From Apus apus (lineage: Eukaryota; Chordata; Aves; Apodiformes; Apodidae): a stretch of 64,000 nucleotides of DNA. Shown here piece after piece: positions 1 through 13,409 of the stretch. The notes under the pieces are model-generated. The model searched no databases, was not told where the DNA came from, and was given only the letters and a program-made list of their open reading frames with translations. The stretch's first letter is position 1. Every line of letters begins with the position of its first letter. Location: positions 46,214,405 to 46,278,404 of the forward strand of contig NC_067312.1 of assembly GCF_020740795.1 (NCBI RefSeq). The letters are read 5' to 3'. The translations under genes and the position numbers were made by a program.

Positions 1-176
1 ATTTTTTTGAAAAGTATCTTCCTTATAAGTTACAAGATGTACCATTTTTTTTTTTCCCATGTGGTAAAAGTACTCAAAAAAAAAAAAAAAGGTCAGATGC
101 TGATGACACAGTCAACTTTTTTCATATTTCCTGTGACAACCTGCTCTGAAGAAACGTAGGATTCATATTAGCATAC

Positions 177-248
177 CTGCAGTCTTCTCGGTCCATTGAT
201 TCTGTCATGTTCTCTGCTTGAATACTTGGAGAAGTAATGGCTACAATC
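177..248 (-). other. Possible 72-bp coding exon of unknown gene
   Basis: On the minus strand a 72-bp block lies between an AATTTTAG acceptor and a strong CAG|GTATG donor. Two frames are open. One (after one leading base) reads IVAITSPSIQAENM then TESMDREDC; the other reads DCSHYFSKYSS. If joined in phase to the last found LRRC2 exon it would stop after two residues, so it does not look like the missing LRRC2 end. I do not recognise the peptide. It could be an exon of the next minus-strand gene or a chance pair of splice-like sites. Confidence 0.25.
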
Positions 249-1475
249 CTAAAATTGAAATCAGTCACTACCAGTTACATATTTTTGTAAATTGGATTAG
301 TCACTAAATTTTTCCATATCTGTTTCTCCATCTCCATTTTGCACTAGTCATTAAAGTCTGAACAACTATTGAAGCTGACTGATATGAAGACCTCCTTTAG
401 CAATCCTAAAGTACACAAGGATACAAGCTTACCTAACTCAAAGCTTTAAAAACTTTGAGAAAGGTCAACTACTCCACATAAAATGGAGCTTTGTTTCAGT
501 CGGTTTCAAAGAATGCCATTTCAATTGCACTTTTTCATATAATAGATTCAATTAAAATAAAGACTACTCAATGAATAAGCATAATACTGAAGAAAGTGGC
601 TGTAGAATATCACAAACAATACACCATTTTAAAGACATTTATGTAGCTCCCTGAGCACTCTACATGAAAGTAAAACATGTCTTTCTGTTTTCACACTATG
701 CCATGCTCACTCATTTGAGGAGAGGCAAGAACTCCAAACATACATTTAAGCCTCTCTGACCCATCAGCTTAGTTCAAGTGTCATTTTTGTGTAATTAGAA
801 GATATATCTTTAAATGCTGTTTGCCAGCTGCCATCCCTAATAATTCAACATATAATATTCTACCCCATAGTGTACGGTGACACTTGTTAAAGTAAATTAT
901 TTTAAACTGTAGCTACCATTTTAATCCAAGTTCAGTTACTGTAAGCTTAATGAGCCAAAAATGTTACACTTGATTGCTTTGGAGATGTCACACTCAGAGT
1001 ACATTCCCAGATACTAGAAACACTATCATGCTGAAACCACTACAGGCAATGACAGTCTTCATTTGCCATCTGTAACCATTGCAAGTATGTTTTCAAACCC
1101 CCAAATTTTTTTACTTTTTTTTTTTTTCCTTTAAAAACTAGGAAACTCAATAACTGAGAAAAACAGTGATACAAAAAAAGATACAACAGTCAGAAGACTG
1201 TAGCCAGGGCTGTTGCCCCAGTTTGGGGTTTAATACAATTTCTTAATCTTTGATTGTGGAAAAGGAAGTTTTAAGCTGAAAAAGGCAATATTTTAAAGCA
1301 AAACACAGGAAACAAACATTTGAAAAGCTATACATAGAAGGATTTCTCTTCCAGACACAAAATGGTATTAGAACCAAGATATGAGGTGTGAATTCATATA
1401 TTCCCTTTGCCTGTTAATCAGAAGAATTGATTTGTTAGATAGGAGGATGTCCTAAATACCCAGCTACAACACATA
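249..1475. other. Unique AT-rich DNA, no feature seen
   Basis: No convincing exon, RNA gene or repeat is visible apart from a poly-T run near 1118. Confidence 0.6.
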
Positions 1476-2287
1476 GAAACACAGAAACATAGAATCATAA
1501 AATACGCTGAGTTGGAAGGGACCCATCAGGATAATTGAGTCCAACTTCTGTCTCTGTGTAGGGCACCCCTAGAATCACACCATATGCCTGAGAGCATTAT
1601 CCAAATGCTTCTTGAACTAAGGCAGGGTTTGTGCTGTGATCACTTCCCTGGGGATCTTGTTCCAGTGCTTGACCGCCCTCTGGGTGAAAAACCTTTTCCT
1701 GGTATCTAACCTAAACCTCCCCTGATTCAGCTTCCTGTCATTTCCTCGAGTCCCATCATTGGTCACAAGAGTGAAGAGGTCAGTACCTACCCTATCTCTT
1801 CCCCTGGTGAGGAAGTCAGACTGCAATGAGGTCACCCCTCAGCCTCCTCTTCTCCAAGTCACTCAAGTGACTTCAGCCGCTCCTCATAAGTCATCCTTTC
1901 CAGACCCTTCACCATCCTTGTGGCTCCCCTTTGGATACTTTCCAATAACTGGATGTCCTTTTTATATTGTGGTGCCCGAAACTGAACACAGTACTCAAGG
2001 TGAGGCTGCACCAGTGCAGAGCAGAGTGGGACAATCACCTCCATTGATCAGCTGACAGTGCTGTGCTTGATGCACCCCAGGACACAGTTGGCCCTCCTGG
2101 CTGCCAGGGCACACTGCTGGCTCATATTCAGTTCCCATCAACCAGGTGCTTCTCTTTCTGCCATGCTGCCATGCTGCTTTCCAGCCACTCGTTACCTAGT
2201 CTGTACTTACCACCAGGGTTGCCCCATCCTAGGTGCAGAATCTGGCACTTTCCCTTGTTAACCTTCATGTCGCAGTCTCTCTGATGG
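1476..2287 (-). mobile_element. CR1 LINE, 3' part
   Basis: The left end carries the CR1 tail on the minus strand (AGAATCATA, then the GTTGGAAGGGACC motif reversed). Rightward it encodes degraded ORF2 C-terminal peptide: VREVI-type then [17 protein letters not shown] and [11 protein letters not shown], and farther right NKGKCQILHLGWGNPGGKYRLG. It is frameshifted and diverged, an old copy truncated at its 5' end. Confidence 0.85.
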
Positions 2288-3485
2288 AGCTTTCCTTGCA
2301 TTAGTAGAAAAACTGTAACCTGTACATTCTCCCTGACAATGAAATTGATTGGCTGCAAGCAGACAAACACATTTCCCTCCATTGTAACAAATATTTTATG
2401 TAACACAAAAATAAACTGAGAAGAACAGATACCCCACAAAAATGTTGCATGGGTCACTCTTTTGAAGACACAGGGGGTTTTATTCCCGTCTTTCTTCTGA
2501 TTAGAAGATATGCAAATAACTTTGAAGACATTGGGGACAATATCCTTCCCAAATATGTAACACCCATCTTCTTCATAAATTCTAGTCCCCACTATCTATC
2601 AATACACTGGATTGGGTCGTGTGATACAAGTGTTTTGGGGTTGTTACTTTTCATTCACGGTATCTGCAAACTGGCTTAAAATCCAGCCATTGGCAAACAA
2701 GCATTTCATTTTTTAAGAGCAATATTATAAAGATTTGATGCCTGCAACCAAGTGATTCTATTGTCTTGAAAGGCTTTTAAACAAAGTATCTATTTTTAAT
2801 TGCTCAGTGACATGTTATTCAAAGAACACTTTGGGAGCTGCAAGTGACCTCTAACTCTGGGAAAATAGTTTAATTGCTGAAATAAGTATATGTTACTTTA
2901 CTTTTCTGCCTAACTCTATTTTTAAACAACAAAGAAGGTATGTTTGTGATCTGCAAATAACCCAAACAGAAGAAATTAATGGATTAAGGGGATTAAGCTG
3001 CATAGGAATTTGTGCAGGTGCATGAAAAAAAAAAAAAAAAATATATATATGGACTCCAGTACATTTCAGCAACGATTGCTTTTTGGTGTCTACTTTTAGG
3101 GGGTTTTGTCTCACAGAGGTACATTATGTGGCAGATAGATACTTTTGGTTATTAAAATCATCATCCCAGAAAATACTAGAGACACAATGCTCTCTGTCCC
3201 AAATCATTATTAGATTTATCTTAGATCAACCCTCCTTTAAATCTTTATGTTCACATTTCATACAAAGCTAAAGAGGGCTGAAATCTTCCTAATAGTTCAG
3301 TTTCTGTGTGGTTGTCAAGCAGCCCGATAAGCCAGTACTTACACTACATATTTAATCAGGCCAAACTGGATGTGCAAGACTAATAATGGTAAACTGGAGC
3401 CTGGCAAACTGAAGAGATGACCTCTTATTAAGACCATAAAGAGATGATATTTTAAAGAAGTACATTATATCACCATGTCCAGTCC
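2288..3485. other. Unique DNA with a short A-rich/AT repeat
   Basis: Only an A run followed by a short AT dinucleotide tract at 3025-3050 stands out. No gene is seen. Confidence 0.6.
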
Positions 3486-3613
3486 CTGCTGGCACCAAAC
3501 CAATACAAATTGACTTTGCATTGCTGTGCACCAGAGTATGCAAAGGATTCTGCTGGCACCAAACCAATACAAATTGACTTTGCATTGCTGTGCACCAGAG
3601 TATGCAAAGGATT
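3486..3613. repeat. Perfect tandem duplication, 2 x 64 bp
   Basis: Positions 3486-3549 and 3550-3613 are the same 64-bp unit with no mismatch that I can find. The unit starts CTGCTGGCACCAAACC and ends GCAAAGGATT. It is not a known transposon to me; the absence of divergence suggests a recent duplication. Confidence 0.95.
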
Positions 3614-5532
3614 GTTGCATACAAGAGGTATATCTGAATCCATTTTAAAAAGAATAAATGCTGCCACCGAGAGAAATAAATCTACAGTCTGTTCCTATCC
3701 CCCAGATGAATCTCCTAAAGCATTTTCTCTCCAGACAAGAGTCATGATTCTCCTCTAGACTCCCAGCCTCTTGAGATACTCATAGCCTTCCTATTAACTT
3801 TCAGCCTAAAGTTTCATTTTGTTCCCATACCCACAAAAAGAAAAGAAAAATAAAGAAAAAAAAAAAAAGTGTATGGAACCCAGTAATTTCTACCTTTTTC
3901 AGTTACAAAAGCTTGTAGTTTTTTAACTCAGCTACCTGGAAAATGGCTGTCTTACATTCCCATGTGCATGTCAGCACTTCTGTCCATGTACAAAAGCTGA
4001 CTTCTTCTGAATTCAGGACACAATTTTCCATTTCCTTCTCATGGCTCCGAGCTACACTTCTGTTTTTCTGCCTGCAAATAACCCCCGACCTGTTGTGATA
4101 AGAATCGCTCTTGTGTCAGAAAATAACAGTCTCTCATTATCACTATATTTTTAAACTTCATCTTAACAACCCTTCTCTTTGCTTCCACTGTGGATATATT
4201 TCCTATTTGGGCCTCATGGCAAAAAGATTTCATTTATCCACTGAATAGTGTTTTCCTGCCATTTATCTGCAATTCATACTGTGTTATCAACTTGAGTGTT
4301 TCTTCTCACACAGTTCACACTTTAACCATCCAAATGTATTATTCTACATTTTTAATTCATGTATTTGAATGCACTACAAAGTTCATTATGACTTTTTGTT
4401 AATTTTTTTAATTAAAAAAAAATAACACTCTAATTAACTTAGCTCTTTGTAGGCTACATTTGACAGATGACCAATACAAGCTCCACAACTGTGATAAAAT
4501 GAAGTAATGTTCCCAAGTGGCTTCCTCGACAGTGTGTTAGCAAGCTGATGCAAGAGAAACTGGGCAACCATCAGTCTGTGAGTTACCATTCATCTGAACG
4601 GATGTAACACAAATAGTACTTTTCCTAAAATGTCAAAAATGAGATGAAATTGTCTCTCACATGTGATACCAGCTGTATTACAAAGTTCATGGAGGTTCCA
4701 TGTTATTACCAGAGACTTGTATCGGTGATGAAGGGATTGATATAAACACAAGTTTTCAAAGAAACCTCTCTCAAACTTTCCTTTGGGTCTTCTGTAATTA
4801 TTAACAGACGTTAGCACAAACAAGGACAGACCAAGAGTTTCTTCACATTTCAGGAGGTTACCTGATCCAATTCCTGCACAAGACATATTAAAAAACATAC
4901 AGCCTCTTGGTTGTGAGGTCCAATATTTTGTTATTGTGGAACAAACAAGAAGACAAAAGAAAAGGAATAAAATGCCAATTTTTTAAACACTAGAAGGCTA
5001 AGAGTACAGTGCTTTCATGGGTCATGTAAGACCCTACGCTGTTGAGGGGTCTGGAAACAGAAAGACATGAGATTTTATTGGAACTGCCGGTAAGAATAGG
5101 CAGTATAGATTCATCTCAAATGGATGCCTTGAGGCATCAGGAACAGTCTTACACTAGTTAGGTGAACAGGCAAAAGCATAGCAATGCTAATTCACTATTT
5201 GACATATACAAATTACAAACACTATAAGGGAAAAAACAAACTAGCAATATATCCTATCAAGTTATAAAAGACACCTTGACATCTTTGTGAGCAGCATAAT
5301 GAAAACTTCAGCTTTCCATCTGCAATTAAAAAAAAAAAAAGCTACATACAATGTTAATCTACATGGAGAAACACTGTGATAAAGCATGTTATGCTCTTAT
5401 ATTTGAATACACACAGAGGAGCATGAACTGGAACAACCTCCTCTCAAAAACTGCCACTTCACAGATTTTCTTCATCCCAAGGCCACTCCATTAAGGAGAA
5501 TGAGTAGAGAAGGCAGCTTTCTACAATATAAT
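3614..5532. other. Unique AT-rich DNA, no feature seen
   Basis: Holds only short A/T runs. Open frames here (for example 4590-4898, minus) show no recognisable domain. Confidence 0.55.
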
Positions 5533-5671
5533 TAAAAATAAAATAAAATAAAATAAAATAAAATAAAATAAAATAAAATAAAATAAAATAAAATAAAATA
5601 AAAAATAAAATAAAATAAAATAAAATAAAATAAAATAAAATAAAATAAAATAAAATAAAATAAAATAAAAT
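5533..5671. repeat. AAAAT pentanucleotide microsatellite
   Basis: About 27 near-perfect copies of the pentamer AAAAT, with one interruption by an extra A near 5600. Such arrays often arise from A-rich retroposon tails and are length-polymorphic. Confidence 0.97.
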
Positions 5672-7146
5672 GTCTAAGTGTTGTCACAAACACACCTTTG
5701 CTGTATTAAACAGCAAAATCATCCCTTCCTCAAGGTCTTAAATCACAGAAGTAAATTATCTCTGCAAAGATGGGTTCATTGTTCTGTTCTACTGATGCCA
5801 ATTTCTTGCCCTCAAGGCACCCTTTCTCTAAATGGGTCTTTGTTCCTCTTCAGCCAAAGAAGCTGATGTCTTCCTTTGGGCTGGTTAAGAAAACTAATCA
5901 GACTTTGCACATAGCATTTATATTATTTAAAATTCTTTATTCTTTAAAATCTAAGCCAATCTCTTTCCAAAAACAGCTGGCTGGTTTTTGGCTGAGGCGG
6001 ATGCCAGAGCAATGAGCTGGAAGTAGCATTGCAGAAGCTGGACACCTCTGTGCTAAGATGCAAGGAAATGACCATGAGATACCTAAAAAAACCCCTCATC
6101 TCAGAGAGAGATAAGAAGTTATACCTACATGAAGAATCTAGAAACTACAGCAAACATTAACAAGAGTTTACAGCAACCAATTTTATAACTTATACTTTGT
6201 TCCATGCAGGAAAGTATATAACACGTATTTCTGTTAAATATCATCAGGAGGAAGTCTAACATAACATTTCACTTCTGTCTGCATTCTTCCCTGCTCCCAA
6301 CTTCTCAGCATGACTTCTAATACCCTGAGAATCAAAGCAGATAGTCAGCTATGTCTGCAAGTTGAGGGCTGTGAGGAGTGGATGGCCTTTCCCAAGTGAC
6401 ACAAAAAAAATAATCTCTCTTTTCAGATGTTTCCAAAGCACAGTTCAACACACAGCACCTTCATAACAAAAGTCAGAGGTGATCAAGCCTTCCCTGTAAG
6501 AGGTGTTTGACAGGTTCCCTGCATGAGTAGGCTTATCCTGCTGCTGTCAAAACCTCTCATATATCTATGCCTCTCCCTTTTCTTCAGGCAAGACATTTTA
6601 CAGCAAAATTTACCTCATATTCTATGTTTTCCACTGGGATAGTATTTATGGAAAAACAGATTCTGCTTCTTTAGTCTTCAATATCACAAAAATTATGCAA
6701 GTTTAAATATTTAGTTTATTATATAAAGGAAATGGAAGTAAAGCTAGTATAAAACAAAAACAATCCTGTATTTGTAAAGTACCAACAATGCATTGTAATG
6801 TTAATGTACAGGTTAGGTGTTGAGGTCAGGCATTGATTGATTCCTAGTATACTTGAAAATGTGTGAAATGTTTTTCTGTAAAATTATATACCAAGTGAAG
6901 GACTGGCATGACAACTAGTCCCCAGACACAATAACTACAGTTACAAGTTACAGAAAGAATAGTGAAGTACAGATTAGACAGAAATGAGGATTCATGAGAA
7001 AACCACATGCGGCAAGAAAACCAAGAAAAATAGTTAGAAAATAAGAAAAATACAGAGCTCAGGAATGGAATATATATGGATAGACAGATAGAAATGCATA
7101 TAAATGCATACCCTTCATGCTTACAGAAAATGTAACACATTTGTCT
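5672..7146. other. Unique DNA, no feature seen
   Basis: No exon, repeat family or RNA gene recognised. Confidence 0.55.
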
Positions 7147-7685
7147 CTCTCCTTCACTCCAGTGAGACCCTACATGGAGTACTGTGTCCAGCTCTGGAGC
7201 CCTCAACACAGAAATTACCTAGAGCTCTTGGAGTGAGTCCAGAGTAGGGCCATGAAGACGATCAGAGAGCTGGAGCACCTCTCCTATGAAGACAAGCTCA
7301 GAGAGCTGGAACTGTTCAGTTTGGAGAGGAGAAGGGTCTGAGGAGATGTTCTAGCAGCCTTCCAGTATCTGAAGGGGGCCTATAAGAAGCTGGGGAGGGA
7401 CTTTTTACAAGGGCTTGCAGTGAGAGGACAAGGAGTAATGCTTTTAAATTGTAAGAGGTAGATTTAGGTTAAACATTTTGAAGAAATTCTTTAGTGTGAG
7501 GGTGGTGAGACACTGGAACAGGTAGCCCAGAGAAGTTGTGGATGTCCCCTCCCTGGGGTTGCATGGGTCTTTGAGCCATCCTGGTCTAGTGGGAGATGTC
7601 CCTGCCCATGGAGGGGGGTTGGAACTCGTTCATCTTTAAGGTCTTTTCCAAACCAAACTATTCCACAATTTTATGTTTCTATGAT
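7147..7685 (+). mobile_element. CR1 LINE 3' end
   Basis: Plus-strand CR1 begins with the ORF2 C-terminal segment equivalent to VRPYMEYCVQLWSPQ and runs through KLRELELFSLERR. The 3' UTR then ends TTCTATGATTTTG. Frame breaks are present (for example a TGA after the SLERR block), and it is 5'-truncated as usual for CR1. Confidence 0.9.
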
Positions 7686-9459
7686 TTTGAAGTCTTGATA
7701 AATGTATTTAACACTATTAAAACCGATTTTGTAAACAGAATGTCAGTGACCAGCTGTGTCCACAGAGACTACAGTTACCAAAAAATCACCAGTATTTCAC
7801 ACAATAAATGTTTAATTTTATCTGAAACACTTCTGCCTTAATTTTTTATTTAACCTTTAAAAAAATAAAAAAGCAAACTTCCTTTCAATATTTTATAGTG
7901 ACTTATTCTCACACACAAACTTTAAAGCATGGCTGAAAAAGCATCTGGTTGGACTAAGATATTTTGCAGTCTTTAGCAGGTACACATAGCTTTATGTATC
8001 AAAAGAACACAAAAAATATAATACTTTGATAATATTTTAAAATGCATTAAAATATTCCTAAAAATCCATACATTTTTAAGAAAATAGATATTAAGCATAT
8101 TACTTAAACAACCTCATTTGTTGAAGACCAAAATCTAGCACCACCATCCTCTTCTTATATAGCACCATTTTTGTCTTTAATCCAGTCATTGTTCAAAGAG
8201 ATATTCAATTTTAAAGACAAAATTAACATTGAGAACTTCAAATAATTAATGTTTTTTAAAAATAGTTTCAGCTATACAGAGGTCTCTAACTGCATTTTTC
8301 CTTGATAGTGTAACAGACTTGCCAATAGCAGTGAGCAACCTTACAGCAACCTAAGGCAGAAAAACATAAAAATGTTCAAGAACACAATGAGCTCATGATC
8401 TGAATGTCAAAATGCACTCTCTAGCCCTTTTCAGATTATAGTAAGTAGTTCAGTAAAGATTTTTCAGTTCAGTTCTGCCTCTTGAAATTTGTTCTACTGT
8501 GTTTTTTATTATCCCATCTGAAGCAATAGTGCCAACAAAAATCTGAACTCAACTCATTATACTTGTAAATTTCATAACCCTTTTCCCAAGTTGGCTCTGC
8601 AATGAGGGACTTTTTAACACTTATATCAGTGATCATCCCAGTTGGGTTTTGTATATATTTGTATATTTTTTTTCATTGCCCCAGGTGTTACTAACCCTTC
8701 CCTGTTCTAGTAAACCTATTCTAGTTTAAACTTCCAGCCTTTAAGTCTCTCATAATTACTCCACTGTTATCTTCCCCTGGGACAGTGGCAGGGATCAACA
8801 CAGAGCAATTCTGTTCTCTGAGACCTGTTTCACTCTGACCACTAAACCAAGACATGAGGCAAAGTCTCAGGAAATCATGTCTAGTTTGTTCCCCTCTCCG
8901 CTGGGAGATTTGCTTTTCATTTCTGCAGGTTTTCCCTACAGGGTCAGACAAGTAGCTGCATAGGTTTTCAGGATGCTTTGTCACAAACGACAGAACAGTC
9001 TCATATTTCAAGCAGTTGATTAATTCTGATACATGGGAAAGAAATGACAATTTGTTGTGATGGTGCACTATAATTTTTGATACCTCATCAAATGCTGCAC
9101 TATGCCATAGGGATTAACAAATATATTCAGAAGCAGCTCAAATATTCCCAGTCTGTGCAGTCTAGAACACCACCACTCTTGTAGCCTTACTATGCTACAG
9201 AAATATTGTTATATTTAAACACATATATTTCCTTTCTTTCTTTAAATGAAAAGAAAAAGAAAACAATGTTTCATGAAAAGAAATATCACTTGCCTCACAC
9301 TGAAGACTGGTAAAAATCTCTTGCTAACCTGAAGGGCAGCAGCGCTTAGCTAACATTAAGTACTCTTGAAAAGTCACAGCCTTCATCTCTAGTGTCCTGA
9401 GAACACACTCAAGGATCAATTATGTGTGTGTCACTGGTTTAATTGTTGATCCTGAGTCA
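7686..9459. other. Unique AT-rich DNA, no feature seen
   Basis: A 115-codon minus-strand open frame at 8721-9068 has no recognisable domain or splice context. I treat it as chance. Confidence 0.55.
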
Positions 9460-10080
9460 AACCATCTTCTGCTACTATCTCTCCCCATCCCACACAGGTA
9501 GGAAAAGGAGAGAGATAATTAGGAGAGAAACTTTCTGGATTGAAATCTAAACTAGACATCTTTAATTAAATACTATTGATAAAATAAATGAATGCAAATA
9601 TATACAAGTATATTCAGGAATGTGCAAAACCCTATTGCCTCCCACCACTCCCAGCAACTCCTATAGCATCTCCTGAGCTGTGAGCAGTCCTGAAATGTCC
9701 CAGAGTGTTGCTGGAGAGAGCAGAAGAGCAGACAGGAGCTGAGGCTAGAGTTATGAGGGTCAGGAATGCATGAACCTAGGGATCAATAGTGATGGATAGA
9801 CGGAGTCCTCCCCAGATGAGAAGGGAAGAAGCAGCAGAGTGGAGCTTGACTTCCGTGATCCCTGACTTTATATTGAGGGCTACATAAATATTATGGAATA
9901 GAATACTCTCTTTGGCCAGGTTTGTCATCTGTCTAGTCCACTCCTCCCTATGGGAGAGTTGCAGATATCATCTTCTGCTCCTTTAGTATCCAAATCAGAG
10001 CAAAGTATCCTTGATGTCTTGGCAGAAGCACAAACATTCCAGCATTATCTGTCCAATAGCTGGAAAACCTGCTGCTAGTT
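9460..10080 (+). mobile_element. Degraded avian LTR (ERVL-like), approximate ends
   Basis: The order of motifs (AT-rich block with ATAAATGAATGC, a CTCCCACCACTCCCAGCA segment, ACTTTATATTGAG, TTTGGCCAGGTTTG, then GTCCACTCCTCCC) parallels the 38.1-38.6 kb copy and the avian LTR family I know by this layout. Ends are not sharp, no target duplication was found, and no coding potential remains. The family assignment rests on memory. Confidence 0.4.
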
Positions 10081-11980
10081 AAAAGAGAGTTCTGTAAAGG
10101 GAAACAAAACAAAACAGAATTCAGTTAAAAAATAATTTACTTCATCCTGGCTCAAACCAGGACAAAGTATCACAACATTTTCTGCAAGAGATTTGTTTCT
10201 TGAGCATAATGACCTGTGACATTTGGTGATGAAATCAAACCTGTTGCTCTCAAACTTCCTACTATGCAAGCTCTGATGGAGCGAGCAATTCAGAATTTAG
10301 ATGGATTTTTTTTTTTCTTCATACTGTGGTACAAAAGAAAAAAGAAATGTATAATACATTACCTTATTTTCCAAGTTGTGTTTTCTTAAACAACATTTCT
10401 GACATCCTTGGCATGCCTTAGTATGTCACTCTCCTTTAACCTCAGAAATATGCCAGAGAAATGTGGCAGCATTTTGAAACCCCACAGGGCAATTTGACTG
10501 AGACAGCGGATAAAGTGGGACTTAAAACAGTCCAGCTGCCATTCTCATCCACAAAACTTTTCTTGCACCTTCATCACATTATGGATACTAATCTCTCTTT
10601 CCATGGCCAGAGAGATGGACAGCAGGTTTGTTGGATGGGTGGATGACTGGCTTCCCATAATGGGTCCTCCAGCTTGAGCCCTCTGCTGCTCTCAACAACC
10701 ACTCACTATGCCTATGTTCACCAAGTGAGGAAGTAGACATTCATCACTGGAAGGTCATTTTCCACTGCAGCATTGTTGTTTCTGTGGACTGATTTTCAAG
10801 GCAGAGGCGGGATGGTGTGATTGGGAAGCAAGGGTGGAGAAGAGGAAGGAGGCAGACTTCAAAAATTTTATGAAGTATCAGTTCAGCTTAAAAATGCCTA
10901 TCTGACTGACTATCTGCACTCCCTGCTAATCCTGGCCACAATGACCAAGGATGATCATAATACCTCATAAATATTTACAGAACCTATAAAAATGTTTATA
11001 GGCTCACTGTCAATTCCAGTGGCATCTTCAAACACATCCTGCAAAACATCTTAACCCATTTAGTGCCCTGTACGTTAATGTCTAGCAGTGCAAATTCTTG
11101 CCAAGTAAAAAAAACACAGATAAAAGATAATTGAGCAGTACAGCTGTGCCTGTCATCAGAATAACACAAAGAGTGTTATTCACGTTTCTCTGAAGGCAAT
11201 TATGATCCCACTAAAGAAATGCCCAGGCTTATGTCCTTTACTTTAGTTTCATCAGTGGAAAAATTTACTAATTATAATATGGAAATCCTTGGAAAAAATA
11301 GAACAGAAGTAAAACAATGTTCATTTAAGTTTTGTAAAAATACAAGTAACTCTTGCAACTCCTAGTGTGCCTGTGGAAAGCTGACCTATCTCCTTGGCTT
11401 CAGAGCTGCAGAGTCAGTTTCCTGACCCTGAAAAGGTGACATTGCTTCCCTGGTTCTAGAATATAAATAAGTGTTGGTCATAGACAGCAGTTTTGCTCCT
11501 GGAACTGCTGCCAGTATACTTGCTCAGTAATGGCCAAGTCCTTTGGTGGAAATTCTTCATAGTCCTGTGTGAATGACCATCAACAATTTTGAGAATTTTA
11601 CTTTAAGAAAAAAAAGACAAATTAGTAAAACCAAAATATTTGTAGGCAGTTTATTGGAAACCAGACAGCGTTATTGAAAAAAAGAATGACCTCTGCATTA
11701 CTAAAGTTCAAGTGTATTACCAGCATTATAACAGCAGCTGCTGAGCAAAAGCTTATGGAATTCAAGTTCAGGACTGAGCTGGTATCTTCAAGAGAGACTA
11801 GGAGGTTAAATATATACCTATTAGACAACTTTGCACAGCTGTGGCAATGCTGGAAATAATCTGTTTTGAGAACACTTAATAACAAGGGTATTACCTATAT
11901 TGCTAAACACAGAGAAAGAAAAGCTAAATAGTTTATTCACCTCTATTTATTATTTTAATTCATAGCCATAAAGCATTGAA
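10081..11980. other. Unique DNA, no feature seen
   Basis: No exon or repeat family recognised. Confidence 0.55.
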
Positions 11981-12313
11981 TGTTGTGGTTATGTGAGAGT
12001 TAATGTTGGAAGCTATACCCTGTCATGTGTCAAACCTTAAGTTATATAACATTTTGAGTGACTGCGCATGTCCTGAAGAACGGCTATCACCATGCAGAAG
12101 ATGGAATTTTCCAAGGAGAGGTGGAGCCCTGCACCAGCGGGAAAAAGAACTCTATAAGAAAGGACCCTGCGAGGACCCGAGCGTGCGTCTTGGTGGAGCG
12201 GTGACTCCCGGCGTGCCCAGCCCTGTTTGCTCACTTACCTCAAATAAATTAATTAATTCTAAAATTTTTTCTGGCTGTTTATTTGCCTATTACAGCCCTG
12301 GGCTAACGTAACA
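11981..12313 (+). mobile_element. Probable solo LTR, about 333 bp (ERVK/alpharetrovirus-like)
   Basis: Starts TGTTGTGG and ends CGTAACA. It has an unusually CpG-containing middle, a TATAAGAAAGGACC box-like segment near 12153 followed by a GC-rich R-like block, and an AATAAA at about 12243. The layout (U3, TATA, polyadenylation signal, short U5) is that of a compact retroviral LTR. No flanking duplication was found, so the 5' end could be some bases off. No viral coding sequence flanks it. Confidence 0.5.
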
Positions 12314-13409
12314 CTAAGCCTTGTGGAGCCAGAGGCTTAGCACGTGATGTGTATGTACATAAGATACCACTCTGGGTATGTAAATTTCATCTAAACAAGT
12401 GAGTTTGCACCAGAAATATATAGCAGTAGTTGCACAGAGCTTCGTATGATAAGCAAAGTAAATCCGCATGTAAAGGTAAAAAAGGTGGCTCAGCAACCTC
12501 TTGTTTCTTCTACAGTCTAGACCCACCCATACACAAACTGAAAGGTTTGAGAGATTTGTTTAGTTTTCATTAATACCCAAAACATATCCCAGTGTTGTAT
12601 CTGCAGGCACAGAGTTTTTGCCTGTTCCACAGCTCAACATCACAGAACATAAATACTCAGTAGGCCAGACTGCACTGTTGCTAAGTGGGCAGTGTTGCCA
12701 GCACATGGCCCTTCAATGTGGTCAAATATCCTATGAACACACACAATCATATTTTCTGTCATTTGCTTATTTATGCATCAAAATATTAAAGGTAAAATTA
12801 AATGAAAGTTTACTCCAGCTTTGCTGAAAGCATACCTGGATTCCTGACTGATTCTTCAATTTCTGACTGAAAGTGCACTGTACTTTTTGCATATTATAGA
12901 AAGAGCACAATTATGAATTAGAGCGTTGTTTGAGGAGGTATGACTGGGGAAGCTTACTTTGTCTACTTAGAATAATTTCCAAAGAAGCCAACAATAGTCA
13001 AGGGCATTTGGACATAAAATATATAAAAACATAATAGTGTAATGTGTGTCAGTCTTTTTTTTTTTTAATAGGTATCATAGATTAATACATATTGACTGAA
13101 AAGTCAATTAGATTAAATTCTAGAAATCACTGCACAGTAATTTAAACCTAGAATAAACTCAAACAGTTAGTTTGAGATGACAAAATTATCTATATTTTCT
13201 AAGATTACTCCAGATTTCCCAGCTGTCATGGTATAGAAATAACAAAGATATTCCTCATTGGGTTTTTTTGGTGGTTTGGATTTTTTTGTTATCTGGTGAG
13301 TTGGTTGGGTTTTGTTGGACAACAACTCTACTAGAAAGGAGAATGAAGAGTTGTGTACTCAATCTCTACCTGTGCCATATCAGTACTGGTTGGTAAGTCT
13401 GAATAGGAA
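12314..13409. other. Unique DNA, no feature seen
   Basis: Only short T runs (near 13057 and 13261). Confidence 0.55.

Noticed and set aside
1190..1235. Possible LRRC2 terminal exon (a short minus-strand PGYS followed by VVSFFVS-like reading)
   Set aside because: No acceptor at the needed phase and the match to the expected tail is weak.
8721..9068. 115-codon minus-strand frame
   Set aside because: No recognisable family and no gene context; length is within chance for this much sequence.
11480..11580. Minus-strand reading with an EEFPPKDLAITEQ-like peptide
   Set aside because: Short, no splice signals, family not recognised; probably chance or an old repeat.
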